Source of the DNA: Deltaproteobacteria bacterium
Lineage (GTDB): Bacteria > UBA10199 > JADGCS01
DNA: 64,000 nt
Reading direction: 5' to 3'
Assembly (NCBI GenBank): GCA_024233595.1
Contig: JACKPK010000005.1
Span: 78,675-142,674 of the forward strand
Below, one piece after another: positions 48,380 through 58,408 of the stretch. Below the pieces are notes generated by a model. That model did no database searches and was not told the origin of the DNA. It worked only from the letters and a program-made list of their open reading frames with translations. Numbering within the stretch: position 1 is the stretch's first letter; each line of letters opens with the position of its first letter. The position numbers and the translations under genes are program-made.

Positions 48380-50497
48380 ATGACAGTAATGACAGTAAAA
48401 AACGTAACGTTTAAACTAGGTGATCAAGACATCACGCTAGAAACAGGTAAAATGGCTAAACAAGCCGGTGGTTCCATTGTGATCAAATCAGCTGATACAG
48501 TTGTTCTTTGTGTGGCCACATCGGCAGCCAAACCAAAAGATGAGTGTGATTTTCTTCCACTCACAGTTGAATATTTAGAAAAAACTTTTGCGGCGGGTAA
48601 AATCCCCGGTGGGTTTTTTAAACGCGAAGGACGTCCTTCTGAGCAGGCGATTTTGACCGCTCGTTTTATCGATCGCCCGATCCGTCCTTTGTTTCCGGAC
48701 AATTATTACTACGACACGCAAGTGATCAGCACTGTGTTGTCTGCTTCTGATCAATGTCCACCAGAAATGTTGGCGATCATTGGATCCAGTGCGGCCTTGG
48801 CTATATCTGACATCCCAATGACAAAACCGATTGCTGGTTGTCGTGTGAGTCGTATCAATGGTGAATTCAAAATCAACGTGACTTTGGATGAGCTAGAAGA
48901 AAGCGATTTGAACTTGGTTGTGGCTGCTAGCGAAGACGCAGTGGTCATGGTGGAAGGTGAAGCCGAGCAAGCGAGCGAAGAAGATTTGCTTGCTGCTATT
49001 GAGTTTGCTCACAACGCTTTGTTGCCTGCCATTGCAGCACAAAAAGAACTTCAAAAAATGGCTGGTAAGCCTAAGCGTGAAGTTGTGGCTCCCGAAAAGA
49101 AAGAAAACATCTGGAGCACAGTTGAATCTTACCGTGATCAAGTGAAAGCGGCTTTGGAAATCAAAGAAAAGCAAGAACGCTATGGTCGTCTTGATGAGAT
49201 CAAAGACGAAATCAAAGCCAAAGTCATCACAGAAGACAGCACCTATGCTGATAAATTGCAGCTTAGCGAAGCCTTTGGTGGTTTAAAATCAGAGCTCATG
49301 AGATCAACTGTTGTGGATCAAAATGTTCGTATTGATGGCCGTGGACCTAAAGACATTCGCCCCATTAACTGCGAAGTTGGTCTTTTGCCACGTGCTCATG
49401 GTTCTGCGCTTTTCACACGTGGTGAAACGCAAGCTTTGGTTGTAGCCACTTTGGGATCGGCTGACGATGAGCAACGCATTGATGGTTTGCTTGAAGAGCA
49501 AAGCAAGAGCTTCATGTTGAACTACAACTTCCCAGCTTTCTCAGTTGGTGAGGTTCGTCCTTTGCGTTCCCCTGGTCGTCGTGAGATTGGTCATGGTCAT
49601 TTGGCAGAGCGCGCTTTGGCGACTTTGGTTCCTGATGCCGAGACATTCCCTTACACCATCCGCATTGTTTCTGAAATTTTGGAATCAAACGGGTCTTCTT
49701 CTATGGCTTCTGTTTGTGGTGGCTCTTTGGCCATGATGGACGCCGGTGTTCCTATGGACGCTCCTGTTGCGGGCATTGCCATGGGTCTTATTAAAGAAGG
49801 CGACAAGAGTGCGATTCTGTCTGACATTTTGGGTGATGAAGATCACTTGGGTGACATGGACTTTAAAGTGACTGGTACCGAAAAAGGTGTCACTGCTCTT
49901 CAAATGGACATCAAGATCGAAGGCATCACTTCTGAGATCATGAAGAACGCTTTGGCACAAGCCAAAGAAGGGCGTTTGCACATTTTGGGCAAAATGGCGG
50001 AAGCCTTGAACTCTCCTCGTGAAGACCTCTCAGCTTACGCGCCACGCATTGAATCCTTCCGTATCCCGGTTGATAAAATCAAAGACGTGATCGGTTCTGG
50101 TGGTAAAAACATCCGTGGCATCATTGATGAAACAGGCGTGAAAATCGACATTGAAGATGACGGTTTGGTGCGTATTTTCTCTCATGATGGTCCTGCGATG
50201 CAGCGAGCCAAAGAAATGGTTGAAGAGTACACTGCCGAAGTTGAAGCCGGCCGCATTTATGATGGCCTTGTGAAAAAAGTCACCGCCTTTGGTGCCTTTG
50301 TGGAAGTTCTTCCAAAAACAGAAGGATTGCTTCACATTTCGCAAATCGCTAACCGTCGGATCGCTCAGGTGACTGATGTCATCAACGAAGGCGATCGTGT
50401 TAAGGTCAAAGTCTTGAGCATTGAGCCTAATGGCAAGTTCAAGCTTTCTATGAAAGAAATCGACCAAGACACTGGCGAAGAAGTGATTGCTTCTTAA
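48380..50497 (+). CDS. pnp: Polynucleotide phosphorylase
   Basis: 705 aa, full length. Two RNase PH domains (the second with GRREIGHGHLAERAL), then a KH domain (VIGSGGKNIRGIIDETG) and an S1 domain (KVTAFGAFVEVLPKTEGLLH). It degrades RNA 3' to 5' phosphorolytically, or adds tails, as a trimer and often in the degradosome. Two tandem starts (ATGACAGTAATGACAG) occur; GGAG fits the first. It follows rpsO after a hairpin-rich gap. Confidence 0.97.
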   Translation: MTVMTVKNVTFKLGDQDITLETGKMAKQAGGSIVIKSADTVVLCVATSAAKPKDECDFLPLTVEYLEKTFAAGKIPGGFFKREGRPSEQAILTARFIDRPIRPLFPDNYYYDTQVISTVLSASDQCPPEMLAIIGSSAALAISDIPMTKPIAGCRVSRINGEFKINVTLDELEESDLNLVVAASEDAVVMVEGEAEQASEEDLLAAIEFAHNALLPAIAAQKELQKMAGKPKREVVAPEKKENIWSTVESYRDQVKAALEIKEKQERYGRLDEIKDEIKAKVITEDSTYADKLQLSEAFGGLKSELMRSTVVDQNVRIDGRGPKDIRPINCEVGLLPRAHGSALFTRGETQALVVATLGSADDEQRIDGLLEEQSKSFMLNYNFPAFSVGEVRPLRSPGRREIGHGHLAERALATLVPDAETFPYTIRIVSEILESNGSSSMASVCGGSLAMMDAGVPMDAPVAGIAMGLIKEGDKSAILSDILGDEDHLGDMDFKVTGTEKGVTALQMDIKIEGITSEIMKNALAQAKEGRLHILGKMAEALNSPREDLSAYAPRIESFRIPVDKIKDVIGSGGKNIRGIIDETGVKIDIEDDGLVRIFSHDGPAMQRAKEMVEEYTAEVEAGRIYDGLVKKVTAFGAFVEVLPKTEGLLHISQIANRRIAQVTDVINEGDRVKVKVLSIEPNGKFKLSMKEIDQDTGEEVIAS

Positions 50498-50524
50498 TAT
50501 TTAATATTTCATCCCCTCCTTCTT

Positions 50525-50545
50525 CCTCCCCTTTGTAAGGGGAGG
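50525..50545. repeat. Perfect 9-bp-arm inverted repeat (interspersed-repeat-like)
   Basis: CCTCCCCTT (50525-50533), loop TGT, AAGGGGAGG (50537-50545), set in a polypyrimidine/polypurine stretch with further GGTGGGG. It lies 28 bases after the pnp stop. Similar CCTCCCC/GGGGAGG stems are dispersed repeats in many genomes. No second copy was seen in this window. The remaining gap to ftsH (50546-50770) shows nothing certain. Confidence 0.5.
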
Positions 50546-50770
50546 ATTGAGGTGGGGTAGTTCCCCTCTCTAATCCTGAAAAAATTTTTCTTTGTCCAAA
50601 AAGCCCAGTGATGTTAGTCTGTTTCCCATATGGGCTGTGTTGAATGTCGCACCTATTTGTTAAGGAAATCATTAATTTTCTTTGCCTCATAGCGCGAAAC
50701 TTTCAGTCCTTGCCTTCGTAGTAAAGTAGAGTCATACAAAAAAAGACTCTTAATTTAATTGGGATTTTTA

Positions 50771-52696
50771 ATGAAACAGACACAAAAGACTTTTGCCCTT
50801 TGGGCCGTGATCATTCTCTTGGTTCTTTCTGCCGTTATGATTTTTGAACCAAAACCAAAGCCAGATGAAATCAGCTGGAACGAATTTTTAAGCGCGGTGC
50901 AACAAAATCAAATTGCTGAAATCAGCATCAGTGAAGATGAATACGCGGGCAAGTTTAAATCCGAATACGACAACGGTTCACACTTTTTCACCATTGGTCC
51001 AGTGAACTCTGAATTTGTTCAACGTGAATTGCAAAAAACCGATGCCAAATGGAATTACCAAAAGCCAGCGGGCACGCCATTTTGGCAACAGTTCTTGGTG
51101 TATTTGCCGGTGCTCATCATTGTTTTTGGTTTCATTTATTTGTTCCGTTCCATGCAAGTGGGTGGCGGCAAGGCTCTTAGCTTTGGCAAAAGCAAAGCCC
51201 AGCTGCTTAACGAAAATTCTCGCAAAGTCACATTCAAAGATGTTGCGGGCGTTGAAGAGTCCAAAGAAGAGTTGCAAGAGATCATCGAGTTCCTCAAAGA
51301 GCCGCGTAAATTCGTAAAATTGGGTGCGCGCATTCCCAAGGGTGTTTTGCTCATGGGCCCTCCAGGAACAGGCAAAACTTTGCTGGCGCGTGCGGTGGCA
51401 GGGGAAGCCAGTGTGCCGTTTTACTCCATTTCTGGTTCTGACTTTGTCGAGATGTTTGTGGGTGTCGGAGCAAGCCGTGTTCGTGATCTTTTTGAACAAG
51501 GTAAAAAGAACGCGCCTTGCATTATTTTTATTGATGAGATCGATGCTGTGGGTCGTCACCGTGGTTCTGGTTTAGGTGGAGGTCACGATGAGCGTGAGCA
51601 AACGCTAAACCAATTGTTGGTCGAAATGGATGGTTTTGAATCCAACGAGGGTGTCATTATCATTGCGGCTACCAACCGCCCCGATGTTTTGGATCCAGCC
51701 TTATTGCGACCAGGTCGTTTTGACCGTCGTATTGTGGTGGCCGCTCCTGATCTTAACGGTCGGGAAGCGATCTTAAAAATCCACGCGGCCAAAGTTCCTT
51801 TGGAATCCGATGTCGACCTCATGTCGATTGCGCGAGGCACGCCAGGTTTTTGCGGTGCTGATTTAGAAAACCTTGTGAACGAAGCGGCATTGCAAGCCGC
51901 GCGCGATAACAAAAAGAAAGTCGCGCAAAGTGATTTGGAATTGGCAAAAGATAAAGTTCTTATGGGATCAGAGCGTCGCAGCATGCTCATTAGCGACGAT
52001 GAAAAGAAAATCACAGCTTATCACGAAGCGGGGCACACTTTGGTGGCCGAGCTTTTACCTGATACAGATCCTGTTCATAAAGTCACCATCATCCCACGTG
52101 GACGCGCTTTGGGTCTGACGCAGCAATTGCCGGAGCAAGACCGTTACTCGCAAAGCAAAGAGTACAGCGAGAGCATGATCTCTGTTCTTATGGGCGGACG
52201 CATTGCGGAAGAGGTTGTTTTTAATCAGGTCACAACAGGTGCCAGCAACGATATCGAACGCGCCACCGAGATCGCTCGTAAAATGGTTTGTTACTGGGGA
52301 ATGAGCGACAACCTTGGTCCAGTGAAGTATGGTAGCGATGACCAAAATGTTTTTCTCGGTAAAGAAATGGGCATGCATCACCAGTCTGATTACAGTGATG
52401 TCACTGCCAAAGCCATTGATGAAGAGGTGCGTAGCATTGTGTTGCGCAATTACGATCGCGCTTTGAATCTGGTAAAAGAAAATCACGATAAGCTAGACAA
52501 TCTGGCCAAAGCTTTGATTGAATTCGAAGTCCTTGATGCTGAGCAAATTCGCGCAGCGATTGCCGGCGAAAAAGTAAAAGCAGTTGCGAAACCAAGTGGT
52601 TCAGGTGGCTCTGAGGACAAAAAAGAAGAAAAAGAAAGCAAAACTGTGATTGCTCCCGAGGGCATTGCTTCTAAGCCAGGTTTACAAGGAGCCTGA
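50771..52696 (+). CDS. ftsH: ATP-dependent zinc metalloprotease FtsH
   Basis: 641 aa from ATG 50771; an upstream TTG (50759) is less likely. Two membrane helices (about 8-25 and 105-125) flank a periplasmic domain. An AAA domain with [19 protein letters not shown] and the [14 protein letters not shown] follows. The zinc protease site HEAGH and a C-terminal acidic tail close it. It degrades misfolded membrane proteins and regulators as a hexamer. The C-terminus overlaps the folP Shine-Dalgarno region, and the ftsH-folP-glmM order is an old one in bacteria. Confidence 0.97.
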   Translation: MKQTQKTFALWAVIILLVLSAVMIFEPKPKPDEISWNEFLSAVQQNQIAEISISEDEYAGKFKSEYDNGSHFFTIGPVNSEFVQRELQKTDAKWNYQKPAGTPFWQQFLVYLPVLIIVFGFIYLFRSMQVGGGKALSFGKSKAQLLNENSRKVTFKDVAGVEESKEELQEIIEFLKEPRKFVKLGARIPKGVLLMGPPGTGKTLLARAVAGEASVPFYSISGSDFVEMFVGVGASRVRDLFEQGKKNAPCIIFIDEIDAVGRHRGSGLGGGHDEREQTLNQLLVEMDGFESNEGVIIIAATNRPDVLDPALLRPGRFDRRIVVAAPDLNGREAILKIHAAKVPLESDVDLMSIARGTPGFCGADLENLVNEAALQAARDNKKKVAQSDLELAKDKVLMGSERRSMLISDDEKKITAYHEAGHTLVAELLPDTDPVHKVTIIPRGRALGLTQQLPEQDRYSQSKEYSESMISVLMGGRIAEEVVFNQVTTGASNDIERATEIARKMVCYWGMSDNLGPVKYGSDDQNVFLGKEMGMHHQSDYSDVTAKAIDEEVRSIVLRNYDRALNLVKENHDKLDNLAKALIEFEVLDAEQIRAAIAGEKVKAVAKPSGSGGSEDKKEEKESKTVIAPEGIASKPGLQGA

Positions 52697-52697
52697 T

Positions 52698-53513
52698 TTG
52701 AGCCACCGCTTACGGGCTTTATTACAAGAGGATCGCCCTTTGATCATGGGCATCCTCAATCTCACTCCTGATTCCTTTTCGGATGGCAAACCTTCTTATC
52801 CGCTTTCTCTGCGTCTTTTACAGGCGGAAGAGCTTGTAGAGCAGGGCGCTGATATCATCGACATTGGTGGCGAATCCACGCGCCCACAGGCTGATGCGGT
52901 GTCTTTAGAAGAAGAGCGCCAACGTGTGTTGCCATTTTTACAAGCCTTTCGAAATCGGCATCCCGAAGTTTGTTTGAGTCTGGATACCAAAAAGCCTGCT
53001 TTGGCAAAAGAGGCCTTGGCTCACGACATTGATATCATCAATGATGTTGGTTTTTTTTCTGATCCTGGATTTTTAGCACTCGTTCAAAATCACGATGTTC
53101 ATTACGTTTTAATGCATTCGCGTGGGGATTCTCAGAGCATGATGAATCTTTGTGACTACGGGGGCGATGTTGTTGCTGGTGTGCGGGCTGAGTTCCAGAA
53201 CAAGTTGGCGCAGATGCAGGCACAGGGCTTTCCGTTTGAAAAATTGATTTTGGATTTGGGCTTTGGTTTTGCCAAAACCGCCGAGCAGAACATTCAGCTC
53301 ACAGAAGATCTTTCCCCGTGGGCTCAGGAATTTTCCTTTCCTTGGTTGTACGCGATTTCGCGTAAGCGCTTTTTGCAGTCCTTGGGCGGAGGAGAAAAAG
53401 CCGAAGACCGCGATGAGATTTCGGCTAAGCTGGCTGCAAAAGCCCTTGGGCAGGGGTTTAAGATCGTGCGTACGCATAATCCAGAGCTGACGCGACAGCA
53501 TTTGGGGTTGTGA
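52698..53513 (+). CDS. folP: Dihydropteroate synthase
   Basis: 271 aa from TTG 52698 with AAGGAG eight bases upstream; the longer open frame starts within ftsH. TIM barrel with MGILNLTPDSFSDG, DIGGESTRP (DIGGxSTRP) and FGFAKT near the C-terminal third. It condenses p-aminobenzoate with dihydropterin pyrophosphate in folate synthesis and is the sulfonamide target. It lies one base after ftsH and 56 bases before glmM. Confidence 0.94.
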   Translation: MSHRLRALLQEDRPLIMGILNLTPDSFSDGKPSYPLSLRLLQAEELVEQGADIIDIGGESTRPQADAVSLEEERQRVLPFLQAFRNRHPEVCLSLDTKKPALAKEALAHDIDIINDVGFFSDPGFLALVQNHDVHYVLMHSRGDSQSMMNLCDYGGDVVAGVRAEFQNKLAQMQAQGFPFEKLILDLGFGFAKTAEQNIQLTEDLSPWAQEFSFPWLYAISRKRFLQSLGGGEKAEDRDEISAKLAAKALGQGFKIVRTHNPELTRQHLGL

Positions 53514-53569
53514 TCCCAGGTTGATATTTTCATTTGTCCTTCCTGCCTCCGCATTGTATCCAGCTGATT

Positions 53570-54925
53570 ATGAAAAAATTCTTTGGAACAGATGGCATTC
53601 GCGGGCTTGCCAATCATCACCCCATGACGCCCGAAATCGCAATGAGACTTGGTCAAGCTGTGGGGCTTTATTTTCAATCCGAAAACAAAACCCATCGCAT
53701 TGTCATTGGCAAGGACACGCGGCGTAGTTCCTACATGATTGAACTCGCCATTGCTTCCGGTGTTTGTTCCGTGGGGTCCAACGCCATGCTTTTAGGACCC
53801 ATGTCGACGCCAGGGGTTGGTTTTGTGACGCAGGCCATGCGAGCCGATGCCGGCATTATGATCAGCGCCTCTCATAATCCTTACGAAGACAATGGCATCA
53901 AGATTTTTGATCAGCAGGGTTACAAGCTGACCGACGAAATGGAAATGGAAATCGAAGCCCTGATGCAAAAGGATTTGGCTGATTGTGATCGTCCAACAGG
54001 CGAAAAAATCGGCAAGGCCTTTCGTGTGGAAGACGCGACGGGTCGTTACATTGAATTTGCTAAAAAAACATTCCCGCAGAATTTAACCTTAGATGGCCTG
54101 AAGATTGTGGTCGATTGCGCCAATGGTGCTGCTTACAAATTGGCCCCGCAGATTTTTTGGGAACTGGGTGCCGAGGTCGTTAAAATTGGTGTGAAACCAA
54201 ATGGCACGAACATCAACCAAGATTGTGGTGCTTTGCATCCCGAAAAACTCACTAAAGTTGTGCAGCAAGAAAAAGCCGATGTGGGCATTGCCTTAGATGG
54301 CGATGCCGACCGCGTGATTCTTTGCGATGAAAACGGGCAGGTGGCCGATGGTGATCAAGTCTTGGCGATCTGTGCGGAACGTTTGTTGGCTGCTGGCCAA
54401 TTAAAAAACGACACCATTGTTGGCACCATCATGTCGAATATGGGAGTGGAGTCCTACTTGCAATCCAAGGGCATTTCTTTGCAACGCACGCAGGTTGGGG
54501 ACCGCTACATTTTAGAACAGCTGCGTAAAAATAATCTTAATCTAGGGGGCGAGCCTTCTGGTCACGTGATCTTTTTGGATCACACCACCACGGGTGATGG
54601 TCCCGTTGTGGCTTTACAAGTTCTTGCCGCCATGGTCTCGCAAAAGAAAAAACTGAGCGAACTCACAAAAAATATTCCTTTGTACCCACAGGTTTCAACC
54701 AAGGTGAGGGTTAAAGAGAAACTCCCTTTAGAGCAGTTTCCCGAATTGAGTGGCGAGATCGATCAGCTCAACAAAAGATTAAAAGGCAAAGGTCGCACCG
54801 TGATTCGTTACTCGGGCACCGAACCTGTTTTGCGTTTGATGATCGAAGGCGAAGATCAAAAGATCATCACCAAAGAATTAAAAGCTTTGGAAGCACAGGC
54901 TAAGAAATTTCTAGGAGCATCATGA
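53570..54925 (+). CDS. glmM: Phosphoglucosamine mutase
   Basis: 451 aa from ATG 53570 (MKKFFGTDGIRGLANHHPMT); the open frame starts 12 codons earlier without support. The phosphoserine loop ISASHNPYEDNGIK, metal loop DGDADR, sugar-binding GGEPSGH and phosphate-binding RYSGTEPVLR are all present. It converts glucosamine-6-phosphate to glucosamine-1-phosphate for peptidoglycan and lipopolysaccharide. In many relatives cdaA lies between folP and glmM; it is absent here. The stop overlaps pdxJ (ATGA). Confidence 0.96.
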   Translation: MKKFFGTDGIRGLANHHPMTPEIAMRLGQAVGLYFQSENKTHRIVIGKDTRRSSYMIELAIASGVCSVGSNAMLLGPMSTPGVGFVTQAMRADAGIMISASHNPYEDNGIKIFDQQGYKLTDEMEMEIEALMQKDLADCDRPTGEKIGKAFRVEDATGRYIEFAKKTFPQNLTLDGLKIVVDCANGAAYKLAPQIFWELGAEVVKIGVKPNGTNINQDCGALHPEKLTKVVQQEKADVGIALDGDADRVILCDENGQVADGDQVLAICAERLLAAGQLKNDTIVGTIMSNMGVESYLQSKGISLQRTQVGDRYILEQLRKNNLNLGGEPSGHVIFLDHTTTGDGPVVALQVLAAMVSQKKKLSELTKNIPLYPQVSTKVRVKEKLPLEQFPELSGEIDQLNKRLKGKGRTVIRYSGTEPVLRLMIEGEDQKIITKELKALEAQAKKFLGAS

Positions 54926-55689
54926 GACGACGTTTGGGCGTAAACATTGATCACATTGCGACTCTAAGGCAGGCAAGGCGTGTGCGCTACCCTGACCCTG
55001 TGGAGTCCCTTGCTATTTTAAAGCAATGCCAGGTTGATCAAGTCACGGTTCATCTTAGAGAAGACCGTCGTCACATTCAGGATCATGATGTCAAACGACT
55101 CTTGGCAGCTGCGGTGCTACCGGTTAACTTAGAGTTGGCTGTCACCAGCGAGATGGTTGCTTTTTGCGCCCAACACAAACCTAAAATGGCTACCTTTGTG
55201 CCGGAAAAGCGCGAGGAGATCACAACCGAAGGCGGGCTCGATTGTACCGCTGTGGCAGATCGTTTAAAACAAGCCATCAAACAGTTAAAAGATGCAGGGG
55301 TGCATGTGAGTCTTTTTATTGAGGCCGACCCCAAGCAAATCGCTTTATCGCAAGAACTTGGAGCCGATGCCATTGAGCTGCACACGGGCAGTTATTGCGA
55401 CCTTTTGGAGAAACGCTTTGAAACCTTGAGTCACTATGATTTTGATCAAGCCAGTTTAGATGACCCCATTGCAAAAGAGCTCATGCGTTTAAAACAGGGC
55501 GCGAAGCAAGCTAAGGATTTAGGTTTAAAGGTTTATGGTGGGCATGGTTTGCACTGCGATAATCTGCCCCCGGTTGTGCAGATTGAAGAGATCGAAGAGT
55601 ACAACATTGGTCACGCTATCATAGCGCGTTCTGTTTTTGTGGGTTTAGAAACCGCTGTGCGTGAAATTCAGGCTGTGTTGAATCCTTGA
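54922..55689 (+). CDS. pdxJ: Pyridoxine 5'-phosphate synthase
   Basis: 255 aa. LGVNIDHIATLRQARRVRYP is the typical start. The segments HLREDRRHIQDHD, LFIEADPKQI, LHTGSYCD and the HGLHCDN phosphate region are complete. It forms pyridoxine phosphate from deoxyxylulose phosphate and aminoacetone phosphate, in the de novo vitamin B6 route. It overlaps glmM upstream and is three bases before tsaE. Confidence 0.95.
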   Translation: MRRRLGVNIDHIATLRQARRVRYPDPVESLAILKQCQVDQVTVHLREDRRHIQDHDVKRLLAAAVLPVNLELAVTSEMVAFCAQHKPKMATFVPEKREEITTEGGLDCTAVADRLKQAIKQLKDAGVHVSLFIEADPKQIALSQELGADAIELHTGSYCDLLEKRFETLSHYDFDQASLDDPIAKELMRLKQGAKQAKDLGLKVYGGHGLHCDNLPPVVQIEEIEEYNIGHAIIARSVFVGLETAVREIQAVLNP

Positions 55690-55692
55690 GGC

Positions 55693-56136
55693 GTGTCGGT
55701 GAAAAAGCAATTCCAAAAAACCGTGACCCTTGATGACCTGGCTGTCTTTTGTGAAAACTTTCGTGATGAGTTTGAGCCTGGTGATGTGGTGAGCTTAGAA
55801 GCCGAAATGGGCGGTGGTAAAACCACTTTGTTGCGTTGTTTGCTGCAAAGTTTGGGTATGGCTGACGACGAGGGGTTTTCGTCCCCCACGTTTTCGATTT
55901 TGAATCAATATGACTGCGATGGTGTCTTGATCAATCATGTAGACCTTTACCGTCTTTCTGATTTTGAAGAGTTGGAAAACACCGATATTCTGGCTGAATT
56001 CACCAAGGACCGCATCAGCTTTATTGAGTGGGGCAATAAGTTTGCCGAGCTCAATAGTCTTTATAATAAAAAAATCATTTTAATGGCCGATCAACAAGAT
56101 CCTGAAGAGCGCCTCATCTCATTTTTTAAAAGGTGA
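55693..56136 (+). CDS. tsaE: tRNA t6A synthesis ATPase TsaE
   Basis: 147 aa. P-loop AEMGGGKTT at 37-45, SSPTFSILNQY, the HVDLYRL Asp/Tyr segment and FIEWGNKF with the catalytic Glu-Trp make a complete TsaE. It is the ATPase that drives the TsaBD complex in threonylcarbamoyl-adenosine formation on tRNA. Start GTG 55693 has a weak Shine-Dalgarno, and a second GTG lies two codons on. queG starts three bases after the stop. Confidence 0.92.
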   Translation: MSVKKQFQKTVTLDDLAVFCENFRDEFEPGDVVSLEAEMGGGKTTLLRCLLQSLGMADDEGFSSPTFSILNQYDCDGVLINHVDLYRLSDFEELENTDILAEFTKDRISFIEWGNKFAELNSLYNKKIILMADQQDPEERLISFFKR

Positions 56137-56139
56137 TTT

Positions 56140-57162
56140 GTGACAAGCATCACCATCACAGCCGCAGCATTAAAAAAAATCAAAGCCCAGGCTCAGCATT
56201 TTGGTTTTGATGATTGTGGTTTTGTTTTTGACCTGCGTCCCAAACATCCTGATTACTTTTTGCAATGGCTGAAAGATGGCAAGCACGCCAGCATGACTTG
56301 GCTCGAAAAAAACACCGCGCTGCGTTTGGATCCTGCCGCCATAGAAGAGGGCATGAACGCTGCTTTGGTCGTGGTTCGTAATTACAATCACCACCAAGGG
56401 CACAAAGAATTAGCTGTGGCTCGCTACGCTTGGGGTGAAGATTATCATCACGAATTGCGGCGTGACCTTGATGCTTTTTCTGAGAACCTGCAGGGTGATT
56501 TAGGATCTACATTTCGCTTTCGCCGTTTTGTGGATACGGGTCCCATTTTAGAACGTGATTTGGCAGAAAAAGCGGGGCTTGGTTGGGTCGGAAAAAACAC
56601 CTGTGTGATTTCTGAAGAGTTAGGGTCTTTTGTTTTTATCGGTGTGATGTTGTGCAACCTGGATTGCAATGAATCAGAAAACCCGGTTCTTGATCAATGC
56701 GGCGCCTGTTCGCTTTGCATTGATTCCTGTCCGACACAAGCTTTGACGCCTTATCAAATAAACGCGAGTCGCTGCTTGGCTTATCATAATATTGAACACC
56801 GCGGTGAGCGCGATCAAAAGTACTGGGGTGTGTTGGGGGATCATCTTGTGGGCTGTGATATCTGCCAAGAGGTTTGCCCCTGGAATCAAAAAGCACCGCT
56901 CACGCAGCGTGCTGCTGAATTTGAAAACACAGAATTTAAATTAGAAGATTTATTGCAATTGAATCCTTCGCAATACCGCAAGCAGTTCGGCAAAACCGCT
57001 ATTAGTCGTATTCGTTACGAAGACTTTATGCGCAACGTGTTTTTGCTGATCGCAAAACAAAAACGCAAAGACCTTTTGAACGCTGTGATTGCTTGGAAAA
57101 AGAAAAATTCAAAACGGGTGTTGGCAGAGTGGGATTATTGCGTGCGAGAACTTAAACGTTAA
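56140..57162 (+). CDS. queG: Epoxyqueuosine reductase
   Basis: 340 aa. The N-terminal cobalamin-binding half (VDTGPILERDLAEKAGLGWV; GKNTCVI) is followed by two 4Fe-4S clusters: CGACSLCIDSCP and GCDICQEVCPWN, with C elsewhere in SRCLAYHNIEHRG. It reduces epoxyqueuosine to queuosine at tRNA position 34, using B12. TTG/GTG-type start GTG 56140. Its 3' end overlaps the convergent Fe-S carrier gene by 11 bases. Confidence 0.94.
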   Translation: MTSITITAAALKKIKAQAQHFGFDDCGFVFDLRPKHPDYFLQWLKDGKHASMTWLEKNTALRLDPAAIEEGMNAALVVVRNYNHHQGHKELAVARYAWGEDYHHELRRDLDAFSENLQGDLGSTFRFRRFVDTGPILERDLAEKAGLGWVGKNTCVISEELGSFVFIGVMLCNLDCNESENPVLDQCGACSLCIDSCPTQALTPYQINASRCLAYHNIEHRGERDQKYWGVLGDHLVGCDICQEVCPWNQKAPLTQRAAEFENTEFKLEDLLQLNPSQYRKQFGKTAISRIRYEDFMRNVFLLIAKQKRKDLLNAVIAWKKKNSKRVLAEWDYCVRELKR

Positions 57163-57562
57163 AAGAAAGTCCGCAGCCGCATTCGCCTTTGGCTTGTGGG
57201 TTTTTAACGATGAAGCCTGTGCCGTTTTCGTTGCTCACATGGTCTACAATGGATCCTTTGATGTAAGTTTCCGAAGCAGGGTCCAATAAAATAGCAATGT
57301 CGGCGCAGGAAATGACTTGGTCATCATCTTTTTGTTCGTCAAAGGTGAAGCCATACTGAAAACCGCTACAGCCACCGCCTTCTACGTAGACACGAAATTT
57401 TTTATCGCCGATCTTTTCTTTGTTGCCGTCGATAAAACTTTTGACCTGCGTGATGGCTTCTGGAGTGAGATCAAGCGCTTTGCCATGGTCAAAGTTATAG
57501 ACCTTTTCGGCAGGCTTGCTGGTTTCTTCGTCTCCAAATGTAATGGGTGCTGGTATGGCCAT
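57152..57562 (-). CDS. A-type iron-sulfur carrier (ErpA/IscA family)
   Basis: 136 aa, with an extra 30-residue N-terminal stretch compared with ErpA (about 110). Three conserved cysteines are in VEGGGCSGFQYGF and GECGCGLSFNV. It delivers Fe-S clusters to apoproteins; likely clients here include QueG and the Fe-S oxidoreductase. GAGGAC precedes the ATG. It is convergent with queG. Confidence 0.92.
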   Translation of the reverse strand: MAIPAPITFGDEETSKPAEKVYNFDHGKALDLTPEAITQVKSFIDGNKEKIGDKKFRVYVEGGGCSGFQYGFTFDEQKDDDQVISCADIAILLDPASETYIKGSIVDHVSNENGTGFIVKNPQAKGECGCGLSFNV

Positions 57563-57715
57563 AATGTCCTCAAAAATGTGATTCAGTATTGCCTTATTTT
57601 ACAATGTTTTGCTGGTGCCCGTCAAATCTAAGCGCAGGACTTGGCTTTATAAGTTCTGAACATCACGCCTTTTTTTGGGTTTGCAGCTTTACGCTCCTGG
57701 GGCTATGAAGAGAGC

Positions 57716-58408
57716 ATGAAAATCATCTCTGTCCCCAAAACCATTTTGTTTTTATTATTCACCCTCGCGTTTTTGACTCAGTGCCAACAAGGCTCTGATT
57801 CGTCACAAGAGTCCGAAAACAAAGAGCCTTCGGCAGTTGCCAAGCAGGTTGATGCCGAGCTCTCAACCCAGAGCCTAAAAATAGACGCTTCTATGCTCAT
57901 GGCAAAAACCATTAAAAATGGGGACACGCCTGTTTCTGGGAGTTTGAATTTTTCTAAAGGCAATGTTGTTTGGATGGGCGAGCAGTTCAAAGAAGCCAGT
58001 GCGCATCTCTCGTTAGCGTCTTGGAATTCGTCCTTGGCTTTGCGCGATCAGCGTGTGCGCGATATCTTTTTTGGCGTGAGCCAATTTGGGGATGATCAAC
58101 TTGAAATCAGCTTTTTTCCAAAGGGCAAAATCAATCTGACCGAATTGCAAGGTGACGAAGCCAAGCTGGTGCATGGTGATGTGGCCATTCGATTTCGTGG
58201 TAAGTTAGATTTAAAAAGACCTGCTGCTGTTTTTGTGAGCAAAAACCAAGAAGGCAATTTGGTTGTCGAGATCAAAGACCCGGTGACAGTTTCCATTTCT
58301 AAACTGGGACTTTCTCAACCTTTGGATAAACTCATCGAAATCTGCGCTCACAAAAGCGTGGATGATCAAGTGGAAATCACTGGTCGTTTAGAATTTATCG
58401 CGCCTTAA
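57716..58408 (+). CDS. YceI-like lipoprotein
   Basis: 230 aa. The lipobox LTQC (after KTILFLLFTLAF) gives a diacylated N-terminal cysteine, followed by a Ser/Glu-rich tether. The rest (VSGSLNFSKGNVVWMGEQFK; LRDQRVRDIFFGVSQFGDDQ) matches the YceI pattern of a lipid-binding beta-barrel (lipocalin-like). It might bind a polyisoprenoid or quinone, but the match is weak. It is convergent with the amidohydrolase gene, overlapping by four bases. Confidence 0.7.
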   Translation: MKIISVPKTILFLLFTLAFLTQCQQGSDSSQESENKEPSAVAKQVDAELSTQSLKIDASMLMAKTIKNGDTPVSGSLNFSKGNVVWMGEQFKEASAHLSLASWNSSLALRDQRVRDIFFGVSQFGDDQLEISFFPKGKINLTELQGDEAKLVHGDVAIRFRGKLDLKRPAAVFVSKNQEGNLVVEIKDPVTVSISKLGLSQPLDKLIEICAHKSVDDQVEITGRLEFIAP

